Shown: in pieces, positions 25,033 through 34,386 of the stretch | Layout: every line of letters starts with the position of its first letter | Position numbering within the stretch: position 1 is the stretch's first letter | Origin: Shimia aestuarii | Lineage (GTDB): Bacteria; Pseudomonadota; Alphaproteobacteria; Rhodobacterales; Rhodobacteraceae | Assembly: GCF_022814865.1 (NCBI RefSeq) | Contig: NZ_JAKVRD010000008.1 | Location: 62,001 to 126,000 of the forward strand | Reading direction: 5' to 3' | DNA length: 64,000 bases | Made by a program: the position numbers and the translations under genes | Notes under the pieces: model-generated | Seen by the model: the letters and a program-made list of their open reading frames with translations, nothing else | Databases searched by the model: none | Told to the model about the DNA's origin: nothing

Positions 25033-27662
25033 TGGATGGGGGCGGCCTTCCTGAAATCCGCTCGACGTGCCCCTATTGTGGCGTCGGCTGTGGCGTGCTC
25101 TTGCGCCCTGACGGACAAGGCGGGCTGGCGGTGCGGGGCGATCCGGAACATCCCGCGAGCTTCGGTCGGCTGTGCTCCAAGGGATCCGCTCTGGCCGAAA
25201 CAACCGGCCTCCAGCACCGCCTGCGCGCTCCACAGGTCAACGGTCAGGACGCCGGTTGGGATGAGACCCTGCAACTGGTCGCAGACCGGTTCTCCGACAC
25301 CATCGCCACACATGGCCCCGACAGCGTCGCCTTCTACGTCTCGGGGCAATTGCTGACCGAAGATTACTACGTCGCCAACAAGCTGATGAAAGGCTTCATC
25401 GGTTCGGCCAATATCGACACCAATTCCCGGCTCTGCATGGCCTCGAGCGTGGCAGGCCACAAACGCGCCTTTGGCACCGACACGGTGCCCGGCACCTATG
25501 AGGATCTCGACGAGGCCGATCTCGTGGTGCTCGTTGGCTCCAATCTCGCTTGGTGCCACCCGGTGCTCTACCAACGCCTTCTCGCCGCCCGCAAGACACG
25601 CGGCACCAAGATCGTCGTGATCGATCCGCGCCGCACGGCAAGCTGCGACGGCGCCGATATGCACCTCGCCCTGCAACCGGGGAGCGACGTGGCACTCTTC
25701 AATCGCCTTCTGGTCACGCTTGCCGACGCCGGCAAGCTCGACGAGGCCTATGGCGCCCATACCCAAGGGCTCGCCTCCGCCCTGACGGCGGCGCGGCGCG
25801 ATGATCCCGCCGTCACCGGCCTCTGCCCCGAAGAGATCGCCACTTTCTGCGCGCTTTGGATGCAGACCGAGAAGGTCGTGACGATCTACTCGCAAGGCGT
25901 CAACCAATCGACCTCCGGCGCCGACAAGGTCAACGCCATCCTCAACTGCCACCTTGCCACGGGCCGCATCGGCAAACCGGGCATGGGGCCTTTCTCGGTC
26001 ACGGGTCAGCCCAACGCCATGGGCGGGCGCGAAGTTGGTGGGCTGGCCAATATGCTCGCCTGTCACCTCGATCTGGAAAACGCCGACCACCGGGCGGCGG
26101 TGCAGGACTTCTGGCAAGCACCCGCCATGCCCAAAGCCGCCGGCCTCAAGGCGGTGGACATGTTTCGCGCCGTCGAGAACGGACAGATCAAGGCGCTCTG
26201 GATCATCCACACCAACCCGGCCGTCTCGATGCCCGAAGCCGACCGTGTGCGCGCAGCGATTGCCAACTGCGCCTTCACCGTCGTGAGCGATATCACCGGC
26301 CAAACCGATACCGCGCGACTGGCCGATGTGCTTTTGCCTGCCACGGCCTGGGCCGAGAAAGACGGCACCGTGACCAATTCCGATCGCACCATCAGCCGCC
26401 AGCGCAGCGTTCTGGCCGCTCCGGGACAGGCGCGCCCGGATTGGGACATCCTTGCCGAGGTCGGACGGCGCATGGGGCATGACCGGGCGTTCTCCTATAC
26501 CCACCCCGCCGAGATCTTCCGCGAGTATGCGGCGCTTTCCGGCCTCGCGGGGCGCTTTGGCCGCGATTTCGACATCTCCGCCTTCGCTGATCTGGACGCC
26601 GCCGCCTATGCGGCACTGGCGCCAACCCGTTGGCCCGTGACCAAGACCCGCCAAGGCGGGCGGTTCTTCGCGGACGGCCACTTTTTCCATGACGATGCAA
26701 AGGCGCGCATCCTGCCCGTGACCTACCGCCCGCCCGCGGCCAAGACCGGTCCACGCTACCCGTTTCGCCTCAACACCGGGCGCTTGCGTGATCAATGGCA
26801 TACCATGACCCGCACCGCGCTGAGCCCGCGTCTCTCGGCGCATCTGCCCGAACCCTTTGTCGACATTCATCCCGACGATGCCGCACGGCTGACCCTGGCC
26901 GCCGCAGATCTCGTCACCCTGTCGAGCCCCACCGGACGCGCCATTCTGCGCGCCCGTATCACAGAGACGGTGCAGCCCGGTCAGGTCTTTGCCTCGATGC
27001 ACTGGACCGGGGAAACCGCCCCCTGCGCGCGGATCGACACGCTTGTGGCCGCGGCAACTGATCCGGTCTCCGGTCAGCCTGAAAGCAAGGCCAGCGTCGT
27101 CGCCCTCGCCCGGTTTGACGCCGCCTGGTATGGCTTTGCAGTGTCCGCCCGGCCCATGTCTCTAAGCTCTGACTATTGGGCACAGGCCCGAAGCGCACGC
27201 GGCTACCGCGCCGAACTCGCCGGCACGACCCCGGTCACCGATTGGGAGGCCGAGGCCCGTAAACTGTTCTCGGCCCCCGAGGCAGAAGCCATCTCGATCA
27301 TCGACGCCGGTCGGGCAAGCGCGCGCATCCTGTTGCACGACAAAGGCGTCGTACTGGGCGCACTTTTCGTGGCGCCATCCCCGGTCGCCCTCAAGCGCGA
27401 CTACCTCACCACCGTCCCCGGCACCGACCGCATCGACGCGCTGAGCGGCCGCCCGCCTGCCGATATGCCTGATCCCGGCCCCGTGCTCTGTTCCTGCCTC
27501 GGGATCGGCATCAATACGATCCTCGAAGCCGCAAGCACTGGAACGGCGCTGACGGTGGACGCCATTGGCGAGGCGCTCGGCGCCGGGACCAATTGTGGCT
27601 CCTGCCGTCCCGAGATCGCCGCGCTTCTACAAACGATCCCCCGCAAGGAGGCCGCCGAATGA
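25029..27662 (+). CDS. nasA: Assimilatory nitrate reductase catalytic subunit
   Basis: An 877-residue molybdenum enzyme that reduces nitrate to nitrite in the cytoplasm. The N-terminal [4Fe-4S] ligands are C14, C17, C21 and C49 (CPYCGVGC, then LCSKG). Bis-MGD binding regions follow (DTNSRLCMASSVAGHKRAFG; QPNAMGGREVGG; LRDQWHTMTRTA). A C-terminal BFD-like [2Fe-2S] domain has C821, C823, C856 and C859. No Tat signal is present. No separate FAD reductase subunit (NasB/NasC type) is in the window, so electrons may come from ferredoxin/flavodoxin or an unlinked reductase. It overlaps nirD and cobA by ATGA. Confidence 0.96.
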   Translation: MMDGGGLPEIRSTCPYCGVGCGVLLRPDGQGGLAVRGDPEHPASFGRLCSKGSALAETTGLQHRLRAPQVNGQDAGWDETLQLVADRFSDTIATHGPDSVAFYVSGQLLTEDYYVANKLMKGFIGSANIDTNSRLCMASSVAGHKRAFGTDTVPGTYEDLDEADLVVLVGSNLAWCHPVLYQRLLAARKTRGTKIVVIDPRRTASCDGADMHLALQPGSDVALFNRLLVTLADAGKLDEAYGAHTQGLASALTAARRDDPAVTGLCPEEIATFCALWMQTEKVVTIYSQGVNQSTSGADKVNAILNCHLATGRIGKPGMGPFSVTGQPNAMGGREVGGLANMLACHLDLENADHRAAVQDFWQAPAMPKAAGLKAVDMFRAVENGQIKALWIIHTNPAVSMPEADRVRAAIANCAFTVVSDITGQTDTARLADVLLPATAWAEKDGTVTNSDRTISRQRSVLAAPGQARPDWDILAEVGRRMGHDRAFSYTHPAEIFREYAALSGLAGRFGRDFDISAFADLDAAAYAALAPTRWPVTKTRQGGRFFADGHFFHDDAKARILPVTYRPPAAKTGPRYPFRLNTGRLRDQWHTMTRTALSPRLSAHLPEPFVDIHPDDAARLTLAAADLVTLSSPTGRAILRARITETVQPGQVFASMHWTGETAPCARIDTLVAAATDPVSGQPESKASVVALARFDAAWYGFAVSARPMSLSSDYWAQARSARGYRAELAGTTPVTDWEAEARKLFSAPEAEAISIIDAGRASARILLHDKGVVLGALFVAPSPVALKRDYLTTVPGTDRIDALSGRPPADMPDPGPVLCSCLGIGINTILEAASTGTALTVDAIGEALGAGTNCGSCRPEIAALLQTIPRKEAAE

Positions 27663-28681
27663 CCCTCTCCAACGACCTGCCCATCCCTTACCGCGCACGC
27701 GACATCGCGCCCCGTCCCGCCACAAACCTCCCGCGCCCCTCTCTCGGCGCTTGGGTCTCGCGCCTCTATCATAGTGCCCTGTCGCCTCTCTCGCGCCCAA
27801 GTCTGCAAAGGGCTTGGTCTTATCTGTTCCGGGACACAGCAATTGACCTTTGGCCCCGCACCGTTTCCCCCACGAGCAAAGCGGCACGCGACACGAACCA
27901 GACGCCCCAAGCCCCTGCACGCGGTGCGATCTCTCTTGTCGGCGCCGGGCCGGGCGCGCGCGACCTGATGACCCTGCGCGCAGTGGCCCGCCTGCAAGCC
28001 GCGGATGTGGTGTTCTATGATCGCCTCGTCGAGGAAGACGTCCTCGACCTCGCTCACCCCAAAGCCGAGCGCGTCTTCGTCGGCAAACATGTCGGTGCGC
28101 ATAGCTGGCCGCAGGACAGGATCAACCAAAAGATCGTCGCCGAAGCCCTCAAGGGCCGCCGCGTGGTGCGGCTCAAATCCGGAGACCCGGCAATCTTTGG
28201 ACGCGCCGTGGAAGAGATGGACGCCGCCCATGCCGCAGGCATCCCGGTCGAGATCGTCCCCGGCGTCACAGCCGCTTCCGCCGCCGCCTCTGCCTTGGGC
28301 CAAAGCCTGACCGAGCGCGGGGTCGCCGACACGTTGGTGTTGGCCACCGGAACCGGCCATGACCAAGACCCGTTCCCCGATTGCACCCGCCTTTGCGGGC
28401 CGGGCACAACCACCGCCTTCTACATGTCGGTGCGCCAAGCTGGACGCATCTCGGCGGCCCTGATCGACAAAGGCCTGCCTCCACACGCTCCGGTCGAGAT
28501 CGCCGTCGATGTGTCGAAGCCGGGCCAAAGGCTGCTCTCGTCAGAGATTGCACACCTCACCGAGACACTCTCGACAGAGGCCATCAAAGGCTGCGCGATC
28601 CTACTTGTGACATGGCCCAAACCCCACAAGGCCCAGGCCCCAGTCGCCACCGCCAAGCGCTCGTTGGCGGCGCAGATCTGA
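27659..28681 (+). CDS. cobA: Uroporphyrinogen-III C-methyltransferase (siroheme synthesis)
   Basis: A 340-residue protein whose residues from about 90 onward form a SAM-dependent SUMT: ISLVGAGPGARDLMTLRA, VVFYDRLVEEDVL, RLKSGDPAIFGRA, PGVTAASAAASALGQSLTERG and TTAFYMSV. It makes precorrin-2 for the NirB siroheme. About 88 residues precede this domain; they contain no NAD-binding precorrin-2 dehydrogenase motif and match nothing I recognise. The long start is nevertheless supported by AAGGAGG upstream and the ATGA overlap with nasA. Confidence 0.93.
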   Translation: MTLSNDLPIPYRARDIAPRPATNLPRPSLGAWVSRLYHSALSPLSRPSLQRAWSYLFRDTAIDLWPRTVSPTSKAARDTNQTPQAPARGAISLVGAGPGARDLMTLRAVARLQAADVVFYDRLVEEDVLDLAHPKAERVFVGKHVGAHSWPQDRINQKIVAEALKGRRVVRLKSGDPAIFGRAVEEMDAAHAAGIPVEIVPGVTAASAAASALGQSLTERGVADTLVLATGTGHDQDPFPDCTRLCGPGTTTAFYMSVRQAGRISAALIDKGLPPHAPVEIAVDVSKPGQRLLSSEIAHLTETLSTEAIKGCAILLVTWPKPHKAQAPVATAKRSLAAQI

Positions 28682-28709
28682 GAACCAAGGCGCTCGTCAG
28701 GGGACCGGA

Positions 28710-28922
28710 TTACTCTTCGCAGCCCTCGGGCAGATCAAAGTCCGGGTCGTTCTTCTTCGCCTCTGCATAGAGTGCGCATTCCGCCTTGATGAGGTCCGCA
28801 CGGGCTTGCTCCAGCTCTGCTTTTTGCTCCGGGGTCGGCGACTGCTTCGGCGTCGTGGTGCTTTGGCACGCGACCAACGCGAGCATTGCCAACATGCAGG
28901 ACGAAAGTTTGAGGGTCTTCAT
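28710..28922 (-). CDS. Small putative lipoprotein
   Basis: A 70-residue protein with a lipoprotein signal peptide (MKTLKLSSCMLAMLALVAC; lipobox LVAC, acylation on Cys19). A short Thr/Pro-rich linker, a charged helix (EQKAELEQARADLIKAEC) and the acidic tail LPEGCEE follow. AAGGAAAAG lies before the start. Three cysteines remain in the mature form counting the acylated one. It is transcribed opposite to the nitrate operon. Function unknown. Confidence 0.78.
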   Translation of the reverse strand: MKTLKLSSCMLAMLALVACQSTTTPKQSPTPEQKAELEQARADLIKAECALYAEAKKNDPDFDLPEGCEE

Positions 28923-29098
28923 TGAGCTTTTCCTTGCTACTCGTACAAACCGGGGCCCGGCTCATTCCACGCCCAAGTCCTCCGACAAACACTCTCCGTG
29001 ATCAATAGAAAAGTCGCCGATCGTGCTGACCAAAACGCATCAATCCACGAGGCGCGCCAGAACGCCGCCTACCGGCACTGCGAAACGCTGCACCACCG

Positions 29099-29131
29099 CG
29101 ATACAGACGCAATACCGACGTGATACCGACG
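29099..29131. repeat. Three 11-bp iterated repeats (ATACCGACG units), copy 1
   Basis: Three head-to-tail 11-bp units at 29099-29109, 29110-29120 and 29121-29131, each two variable bases plus ATAC(C/A)GACG. They lie just beyond the riboflavin synthase stop codon. The same array recurs at 56571-56603. The 11-bp step places the units on one face of the helix. Confidence 0.75.
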
Positions 29132-29138
29132 TTGGATT

Positions 29139-29726
29139 CTAGCGCATTTCGGCAAGCCGCGCGACATAGCGCGCAAGCGTGTCGATCTCAAGATTGACCC
29201 GGTCTCCGACCTTCGCATCGCCCCATGTGGTGGCGTCCTTGGTGTGCGGGATAAAGTTGATCCCAAAGTCGCAGCCCTCAACCTCGTTGACCGTCAGCGA
29301 GGTGCCGTTGAGCGCCACCGACCCTTTCGGCGCAATGAACTTCGCAAGGGCTTCCGGCGCCCGGAGCGTCACGCGGGTGGAATCCCCTTCGTCGTTCATC
29401 GCCACAATATCTGCCACACCATCCACATGGCCCGACACGATATGCCCCCCAAGCTCGTCGCCGACCTTGAGCGCACGTTCAAGATTGACTCGTTTGCCAA
29501 CCTGCCAATCCCCTAGGTTGGTCTTGGAGACGGTCTCGGCGCTGATCTCGACATCATACCAATCGGGGCCGATCTCGATCACCGTGAGACATACCCCATC
29601 GCTCGCAATCGACGCGCCAAGATCGATCGTAGCCGTGTCATATCCGGTGCCGATCCGCGCCTTGAGATCGCCGCGCTTCTCCAGCGCCCGCACCTCACCA
29701 ATATCCGTAATGATCCCTGTGAACAT
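29139..29726 (-). CDS. ribE: Riboflavin synthase, alpha subunit type
   Basis: A 195-residue enzyme that converts two lumazine molecules to riboflavin plus pyrimidine. Two lumazine-binding repeats are visible: MFTGIITDIGEVRAL with DGVCLTV and then GHIVSGHVDGVADI, and a second repeat with KGSVALNGTSLTVN. GGGAGAGCAGGG lies before the start. It is on the same strand as ribD and nrdR but separated from them by the kps genes on the other strand. Confidence 0.96.
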   Translation of the reverse strand: MFTGIITDIGEVRALEKRGDLKARIGTGYDTATIDLGASIASDGVCLTVIEIGPDWYDVEISAETVSKTNLGDWQVGKRVNLERALKVGDELGGHIVSGHVDGVADIVAMNDEGDSTRVTLRAPEALAKFIAPKGSVALNGTSLTVNEVEGCDFGINFIPHTKDATTWGDAKVGDRVNLEIDTLARYVARLAEMR

Positions 29727-29851
29727 TCCCTGCTCTCCCTGGACAACCTGCCCCAGACCTACCCCGCGTCCCCCGCCTCCGCAAGACGCCTTACTTTTGC
29801 CATTCGAACACGCTAACCTGTTGGCAAGAATTTGTAGATAAGCAGATCAAC

Positions 29852-31144
29852 ATGGCAATTTCGAGTGGCAGCAACAGGGTCTTCCTGTTCCTCCAAGGCC
29901 CGCACGGTCCTTTTTTTCATAAGCTGGGCAAGATGTTGCGCCGGTCTGGCGCCTCTGTCTGGCGCGTCGGATTTAATGCCGGGGACCGTGTCTTCTGGCC
30001 CGAACGCAAGACCTACATCCCATACACCGATCCGCAAGAGGATTGGGCCGATCGGTTCGATGCCATCGTTGCCGAAAAAGGCGTGACCGATATCGTGCTC
30101 TACGGGGATGTACGTAGTATCCATGCGACGGCCATCGAACGCGCCCGCACCGCCGGGCTGACGGTGCATGTGTTTGAGGAAGGCTACCTGCGCCCCTACT
30201 GGATCACCTATGAACGCGACGGTTCCAACGGCCATTCGCGCCTGATGGAGATGTCCATCGACGACATGCGCACGGCACTCGAAGGCTCCGACACGGACAT
30301 TCCCCTGCCGCCCGGCCATTGGGGCGATATGCGCCATCATGTCTTCTATGGTGCGCTCTACCATTGGTTCGTCATGTTCACGAACCATGCCTACCGCAAC
30401 TTCCGCCCTCACCGCGCCCTCTCGGTCGCGCGTGAGTTTCAACTCTACCTCCGCCGCCTGCTGCTGATGCCGTTCCACGCGATCGAACGCCGCATCGCGA
30501 CGCTTCGGATCAAGTATGGCGGCGCACCCTATCACCTCGTCCTCCTGCAGCTCGAGCATGATAGCAGCTTTCAAGAGCACTCCCCTTTCAACTCCATGAC
30601 CGAGTTCCTCGAACTGGTGATGACAGCCTTCGCCCAAAGTGCCCCGGCCCATCATCATCTCGTCTTCAAGGCCCATCCTCTCGAAGATGGCCGCGCCCCG
30701 GTCCGGCGTGAGTTGAAACGCCTCTGCCGCCTGCACAACCTCTGCGACCGCGTGCACTATGTGCGGGGCGGCAAGCTCGCACAGCTTCTCAACGAAACCC
30801 GGAGTGCGATCACGGTCAACTCCACCTCCGCGCAACAGGTGCTCTGGCGCGGCATCCCGATCCGGCTTTTCGGCAAGGCGGTCTTTGACAAGCCGGAATT
30901 CGTCAGCGATCAGCCCCTGCCCGAGTTCTTCGCCGCCGCGGTGCGCCCGAACTCCCGCGCCTACAAGACCTATCGCCGCTTCCTGCTCGAAACGAGCCAG
31001 ATCGCGGGCGGGTTCTACTCTGCGCGCGGACGTCGTTTGTTGATGCGCCACTTGGTCGACATGATGCTATCGTCAGAGGATCCCTATGACGCGCTGAAGT
31101 CTGGCAAGGCCGCCCCAAGGCAATTGTTGCGTTTGGTAAAGTGA
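29852..31144 (+). CDS. kpsS: KpsS-type capsule lipid-linker Kdo transferase
   Basis: A 430-residue cytosolic protein of the KpsS/LipB family. It starts RVFLFLQGPHGPFFHKLGKM, with GFNAGDRVFW and HVFEEGYLRPYWITYERDG as conserved blocks, a later HHLVFKAHPLEDG and an NSTSAQQVLWRG motif. Family members add the first beta-Kdo to phosphatidylglycerol, starting the linker of group 2 capsules. A TTGGCA-like -35 and TAGATAA-like -10 precede it. It is the first of three kps genes; no transporter gene (kpsMT/E) is present here. Confidence 0.9.
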   Translation: MAISSGSNRVFLFLQGPHGPFFHKLGKMLRRSGASVWRVGFNAGDRVFWPERKTYIPYTDPQEDWADRFDAIVAEKGVTDIVLYGDVRSIHATAIERARTAGLTVHVFEEGYLRPYWITYERDGSNGHSRLMEMSIDDMRTALEGSDTDIPLPPGHWGDMRHHVFYGALYHWFVMFTNHAYRNFRPHRALSVAREFQLYLRRLLLMPFHAIERRIATLRIKYGGAPYHLVLLQLEHDSSFQEHSPFNSMTEFLELVMTAFAQSAPAHHHLVFKAHPLEDGRAPVRRELKRLCRLHNLCDRVHYVRGGKLAQLLNETRSAITVNSTSAQQVLWRGIPIRLFGKAVFDKPEFVSDQPLPEFFAAAVRPNSRAYKTYRRFLLETSQIAGGFYSARGRRLLMRHLVDMMLSSEDPYDALKSGKAAPRQLLRLVK

Positions 31145-31240
31145 CGCACACTAGGTCTAGCGCTGGATTTTCATTTCGGATTCCGGTAGTTTAGAGAAAA
31201 AGCCTAAGGCAGAATAATAATAGGTCGAGGAGACCGAGCA

Positions 31241-32380
31241 GTGAAAATCTTGGCAAAACGCTGGGCGAAAGCCGTGGCGATCATGGCGGCTATGTCCATG
31301 GTCTCGTCGTGTGACCTTCTGCCGAGGGCAGGTCCGAACAAACGGGAAATCTACGCGGGGTCTGTGCAACGCGAAGGCGACGCCTTTATCGTGGCAGTCA
31401 ATGACCGTGTGACACGCACCACGGCAGTGGTCCCGGCGCTTGGCTTTTCCGAAAACTTCAAACGCGCCAGCCAGCTTGGCTCCGATACGATCCGACCCGG
31501 TGACATCCTCTCGCTCACCATCTGGGAAAACGTCGACAAGCCGCTGCTTGGCCCCGAGGGGCAGGTCGCGGCCGTGCTGAACGAGGTGCAGGTCGATGGC
31601 GCAGGATTTATCTTCGTGCCTTACGCGGGCCGCATCCGCGCCGCGGGCAACACCCCGGAATCGATCCGTCGCGTCATCAGCGGCAAGCTCGAAGAACAAA
31701 CCCCCGATCCACAGGTCGAAGTCCGCCGTGTCGCGGGCGACGGGGCGACCGTGTCGCTTGTCGGCTCCATCGGCGGCCAGGGCGTCTATCCCATCGAACG
31801 GCCGACCCGCACGCTCTCGGCGATGCTCGCCAAGGCCGGCGGTGTGACCATCGCGCCCGAAATTGCCCGTGTGACCGTGTTGCGCGGCAACACACGGGGC
31901 CAGATCTGGCTTCAGGATCTCTATGAAAACCCCGAACTCGACATCGCGCTGCGCGGCGGCGACCGTATCCTGATCGAGGAAGACACCCGCGCCTTTACCT
32001 CGCTTGGTGCCACCGGCGCCCAGAGCCGTGTGAATTTCGAAACCAAGAACATGTCCGCCATCGAAGCCATCGCCCAGGTTGGCGGCATCCAAGCCGCGGT
32101 CGGCGATCCGACAGGCGTCTTCATCTTCCGCAACGAGGCCGAGGACATCTCTAACCAAGTGCTTGGCCGAAACGATCTCGTCGGGGCACAGCGCATGGTC
32201 TACGTGCTCGACCTCACCCGCCCGAACGGCATGTTCGTGGCGCGTGACTTCGTGGTGCGCGACGGTGATACGCTCTATGTGACCGAAGCGCCGATCACCA
32301 CGTGGAACAAAACCATTGCAGCCTTCACCGGTACACTCACTTCGGCCGATACCATCGGTTCGTTCGGTGGCCTCAACTAA
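31241..32380 (+). CDS. kpsD: Polysaccharide export outer-membrane lipoprotein (KpsD/Wza type)
   Basis: A 379-residue exported lipoprotein with lipobox MVSSC (acylation at about Cys24). It has a polysaccharide export (PES) domain, IRPGDILSLTIWEN followed by VPYAGRIRAAGNTPESIRR, and then SLBB-type repeats (VSLVGSIGGQGVYPIERPT; MSAIEAIAQVGGI). It is expected to form the outer-membrane channel for capsule export. GAGGAGA lies upstream of the start. Its TAA stop shares a base with the kpsC start (TAATG). Confidence 0.9.
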   Translation: MKILAKRWAKAVAIMAAMSMVSSCDLLPRAGPNKREIYAGSVQREGDAFIVAVNDRVTRTTAVVPALGFSENFKRASQLGSDTIRPGDILSLTIWENVDKPLLGPEGQVAAVLNEVQVDGAGFIFVPYAGRIRAAGNTPESIRRVISGKLEEQTPDPQVEVRRVAGDGATVSLVGSIGGQGVYPIERPTRTLSAMLAKAGGVTIAPEIARVTVLRGNTRGQIWLQDLYENPELDIALRGGDRILIEEDTRAFTSLGATGAQSRVNFETKNMSAIEAIAQVGGIQAAVGDPTGVFIFRNEAEDISNQVLGRNDLVGAQRMVYVLDLTRPNGMFVARDFVVRDGDTLYVTEAPITTWNKTIAAFTGTLTSADTIGSFGGLN

Positions 32381-34386
32381 TGACACCGGCGCCCACCGCG
32401 CCGCACGCCGCCGACGCAGAGATGCGCCGGCGGCTTTTCGCATTCAACGGCGGCTTCTTCTTACAGAGGCGCTTGCGTCGGATGCTCTCTCTTGCCGGGT
32501 ATGACCTTCGCATAGGGCGGCCCGGCGAGGACGATCTCGTTGCGATCTGGGGCCAAAGCCCGACCGCATGGCGCGGTCTTGCCATGGCCGAGAAACACGG
32601 CACCGGGCGCCTTTTCGTCGAAGACGCCTTCCTGCGTTCACTCTTTCCCGGACGTGCGGGCAAGCAGCCCCCCATGGGGCTCTTCCTCGACAGCACCGCG
32701 CCGCATTTCGACCCCAGCGAGCCGACCGATCTCGAGACGCTTCTCGCGACCGCTCCACTTGACGATACCGCGCTCCTCAACCGCGCCCGCGCCGCCATCG
32801 CTCGCATCCGCGAAGCGCACCTGACCAAGTATTGCGCCGTCGATCCGACCCTGCCACATCCCGAACCGGGCTATGTCCTCGTGATCGACCAGACGCGCGG
32901 CGACGCCTCCGTCACGGCGAGCGGTGCCGACGACGCCGCCTTCCGCGAGATGCTCGTCTTCGCGCAGGAGGAACACCCCGGCTGCCGCGTCCTCATCAAG
33001 ACCCACCCCGAGACCGCGCAGGGCCATCGCCCCGGATATTTCAATGCCGAGGACGAGACCGACCGCGTGACTCTCATCGATGCGCCCTATTCCCCTTGGG
33101 CGCTCTTCGAAGGCGCGGTCGGGGTCTATACCGTCTCCTCACAAATCGGCTTCGAGGCGATCTTTTCCGGGCACAAACCGCGCGTCTTTGGCCAGCCCTT
33201 CTACGCGGGCTGGGGCCTGACGACTGACGAACGCCCCGTCCCTCGCCGCCAGCGCAGCCTGACACGCGCACAGCTCTTTGCCGCCGCGATGATCCTCTAC
33301 CCGCTCTGGTATGACCCGAGCCGGGATGCACTCTGCGAGATCGAAACGGTGATCGACCAGCTCGAGGCCGAGGCGCGCGCCTGGCGTGAGGATCACAAGG
33401 GATGGAACGCGCATGGTATGCGGCTCTGGAAGCGCCGCCCGCTTCAGCGTTTCTTTGGCCGCCACACCCCCGTCACGTTCGACAAGCCCGCCAGCGCGCG
33501 GCGCGAGATGGTCTGGGGCCTGAAGGACGGGCCGGAAGGCGCGGTGCGGGTCGAAGATGGATTTCTGCGCTCGCGCGGACTTGGCGCGGAATTGGTGCCG
33601 CCGCTCTCTCTCGCGCTGGACGACCTCGGCATCTACTATGATCCCACAGGCCCAAGCCGCCTTGAGGCGCTCATCGCCGAGCGCGCCGAATTGCGCCCTG
33701 ACCAATCCCTGCGCGCCGAACGCCTTGTCGACGCCGTGGGTCGCCTTGGTCTGAGCAAGTATAATATCGGAACCGATCTCCCCGATCTGCCCGAGGGCCG
33801 TCGCATCCTTGTGCCCGGACAGGTCGAGGACGACGCCTCAATCCTTCTTGGCGCAGGCGCGATCCGCACCAATTCTGCCCTCCTTGCCGAAGTGCGCGCC
33901 GCCAACCCAGACGCCGTAATCCTCTACAAGCCGCACCCGGACGTGAGCGCAGGTCTCCGCGTCGGGGCCGTACCTGACGCAGAAGCCTTTGCGGATCAGA
34001 TCGTTGAGAACGTCGATATGGCGCGCCTGCTCGACGCCGTGGACGAGGTCTGGACCATGACCTCCGGCACCGGGTTCGAGGCGCTCATGCGCGGGCGACG
34101 GGTGGTCACCTTTGGCGCACCGTTCTATGCCGGTTGGGGCCTCACAGAGGATCGCGGTCCGGTTCCGGCACGGCGTGGGGTCGATGTGCCGCTTCTCGGT
34201 CTCGTCCATGCCGCGCTGATCGACTATCCGCGCTATCTCGACCCGATGACTGGTCGTCCTTGCCCCGTCGAGACGATCCTCGACCGTCTCGCCACGGGCG
34301 CTATCCCGCATCCGGGCCTTGCCAATCGTCTTGTGTCAAAACTTCAGGGCGTGTTTGCCTCAAAAGCCGCCCTCTGGCGCCGCTAA
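32380..34386 (+). CDS. kpsC: KpsC-type capsule Kdo transferase, two GT modules
   Basis: A 668-residue protein with two homologous glycosyltransferase halves. Each half has an ED(A/G)FLRS block (VEDAFLRSLFPG; VEDGFLRSRGLG), a YVLVIDQTRGDAS or RILVPGQVEDDAS block, and a TFGAPFYAGWGLT-like end (GQPFYAGWGLT; FGAPFYAGWGLT). This is the KpsC layout, whose two activities build the alternating beta-Kdo linker after KpsS. The start at 32380 overlaps the kpsD stop by one base, and its stop overlaps ribD tail-to-tail by 3 bp. Confidence 0.93.
   Translation: MTPAPTAPHAADAEMRRRLFAFNGGFFLQRRLRRMLSLAGYDLRIGRPGEDDLVAIWGQSPTAWRGLAMAEKHGTGRLFVEDAFLRSLFPGRAGKQPPMGLFLDSTAPHFDPSEPTDLETLLATAPLDDTALLNRARAAIARIREAHLTKYCAVDPTLPHPEPGYVLVIDQTRGDASVTASGADDAAFREMLVFAQEEHPGCRVLIKTHPETAQGHRPGYFNAEDETDRVTLIDAPYSPWALFEGAVGVYTVSSQIGFEAIFSGHKPRVFGQPFYAGWGLTTDERPVPRRQRSLTRAQLFAAAMILYPLWYDPSRDALCEIETVIDQLEAEARAWREDHKGWNAHGMRLWKRRPLQRFFGRHTPVTFDKPASARREMVWGLKDGPEGAVRVEDGFLRSRGLGAELVPPLSLALDDLGIYYDPTGPSRLEALIAERAELRPDQSLRAERLVDAVGRLGLSKYNIGTDLPDLPEGRRILVPGQVEDDASILLGAGAIRTNSALLAEVRAANPDAVILYKPHPDVSAGLRVGAVPDAEAFADQIVENVDMARLLDAVDEVWTMTSGTGFEALMRGRRVVTFGAPFYAGWGLTEDRGPVPARRGVDVPLLGLVHAALIDYPRYLDPMTGRPCPVETILDRLATGAIPHPGLANRLVSKLQGVFASKAALWRR

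Noticed and set aside
24960-27002. 680-codon minus-strand frame opposite nasA
   Set aside because: Complete overlap with a clear molybdoenzyme gene; no family resemblance and no ribosome-binding site.
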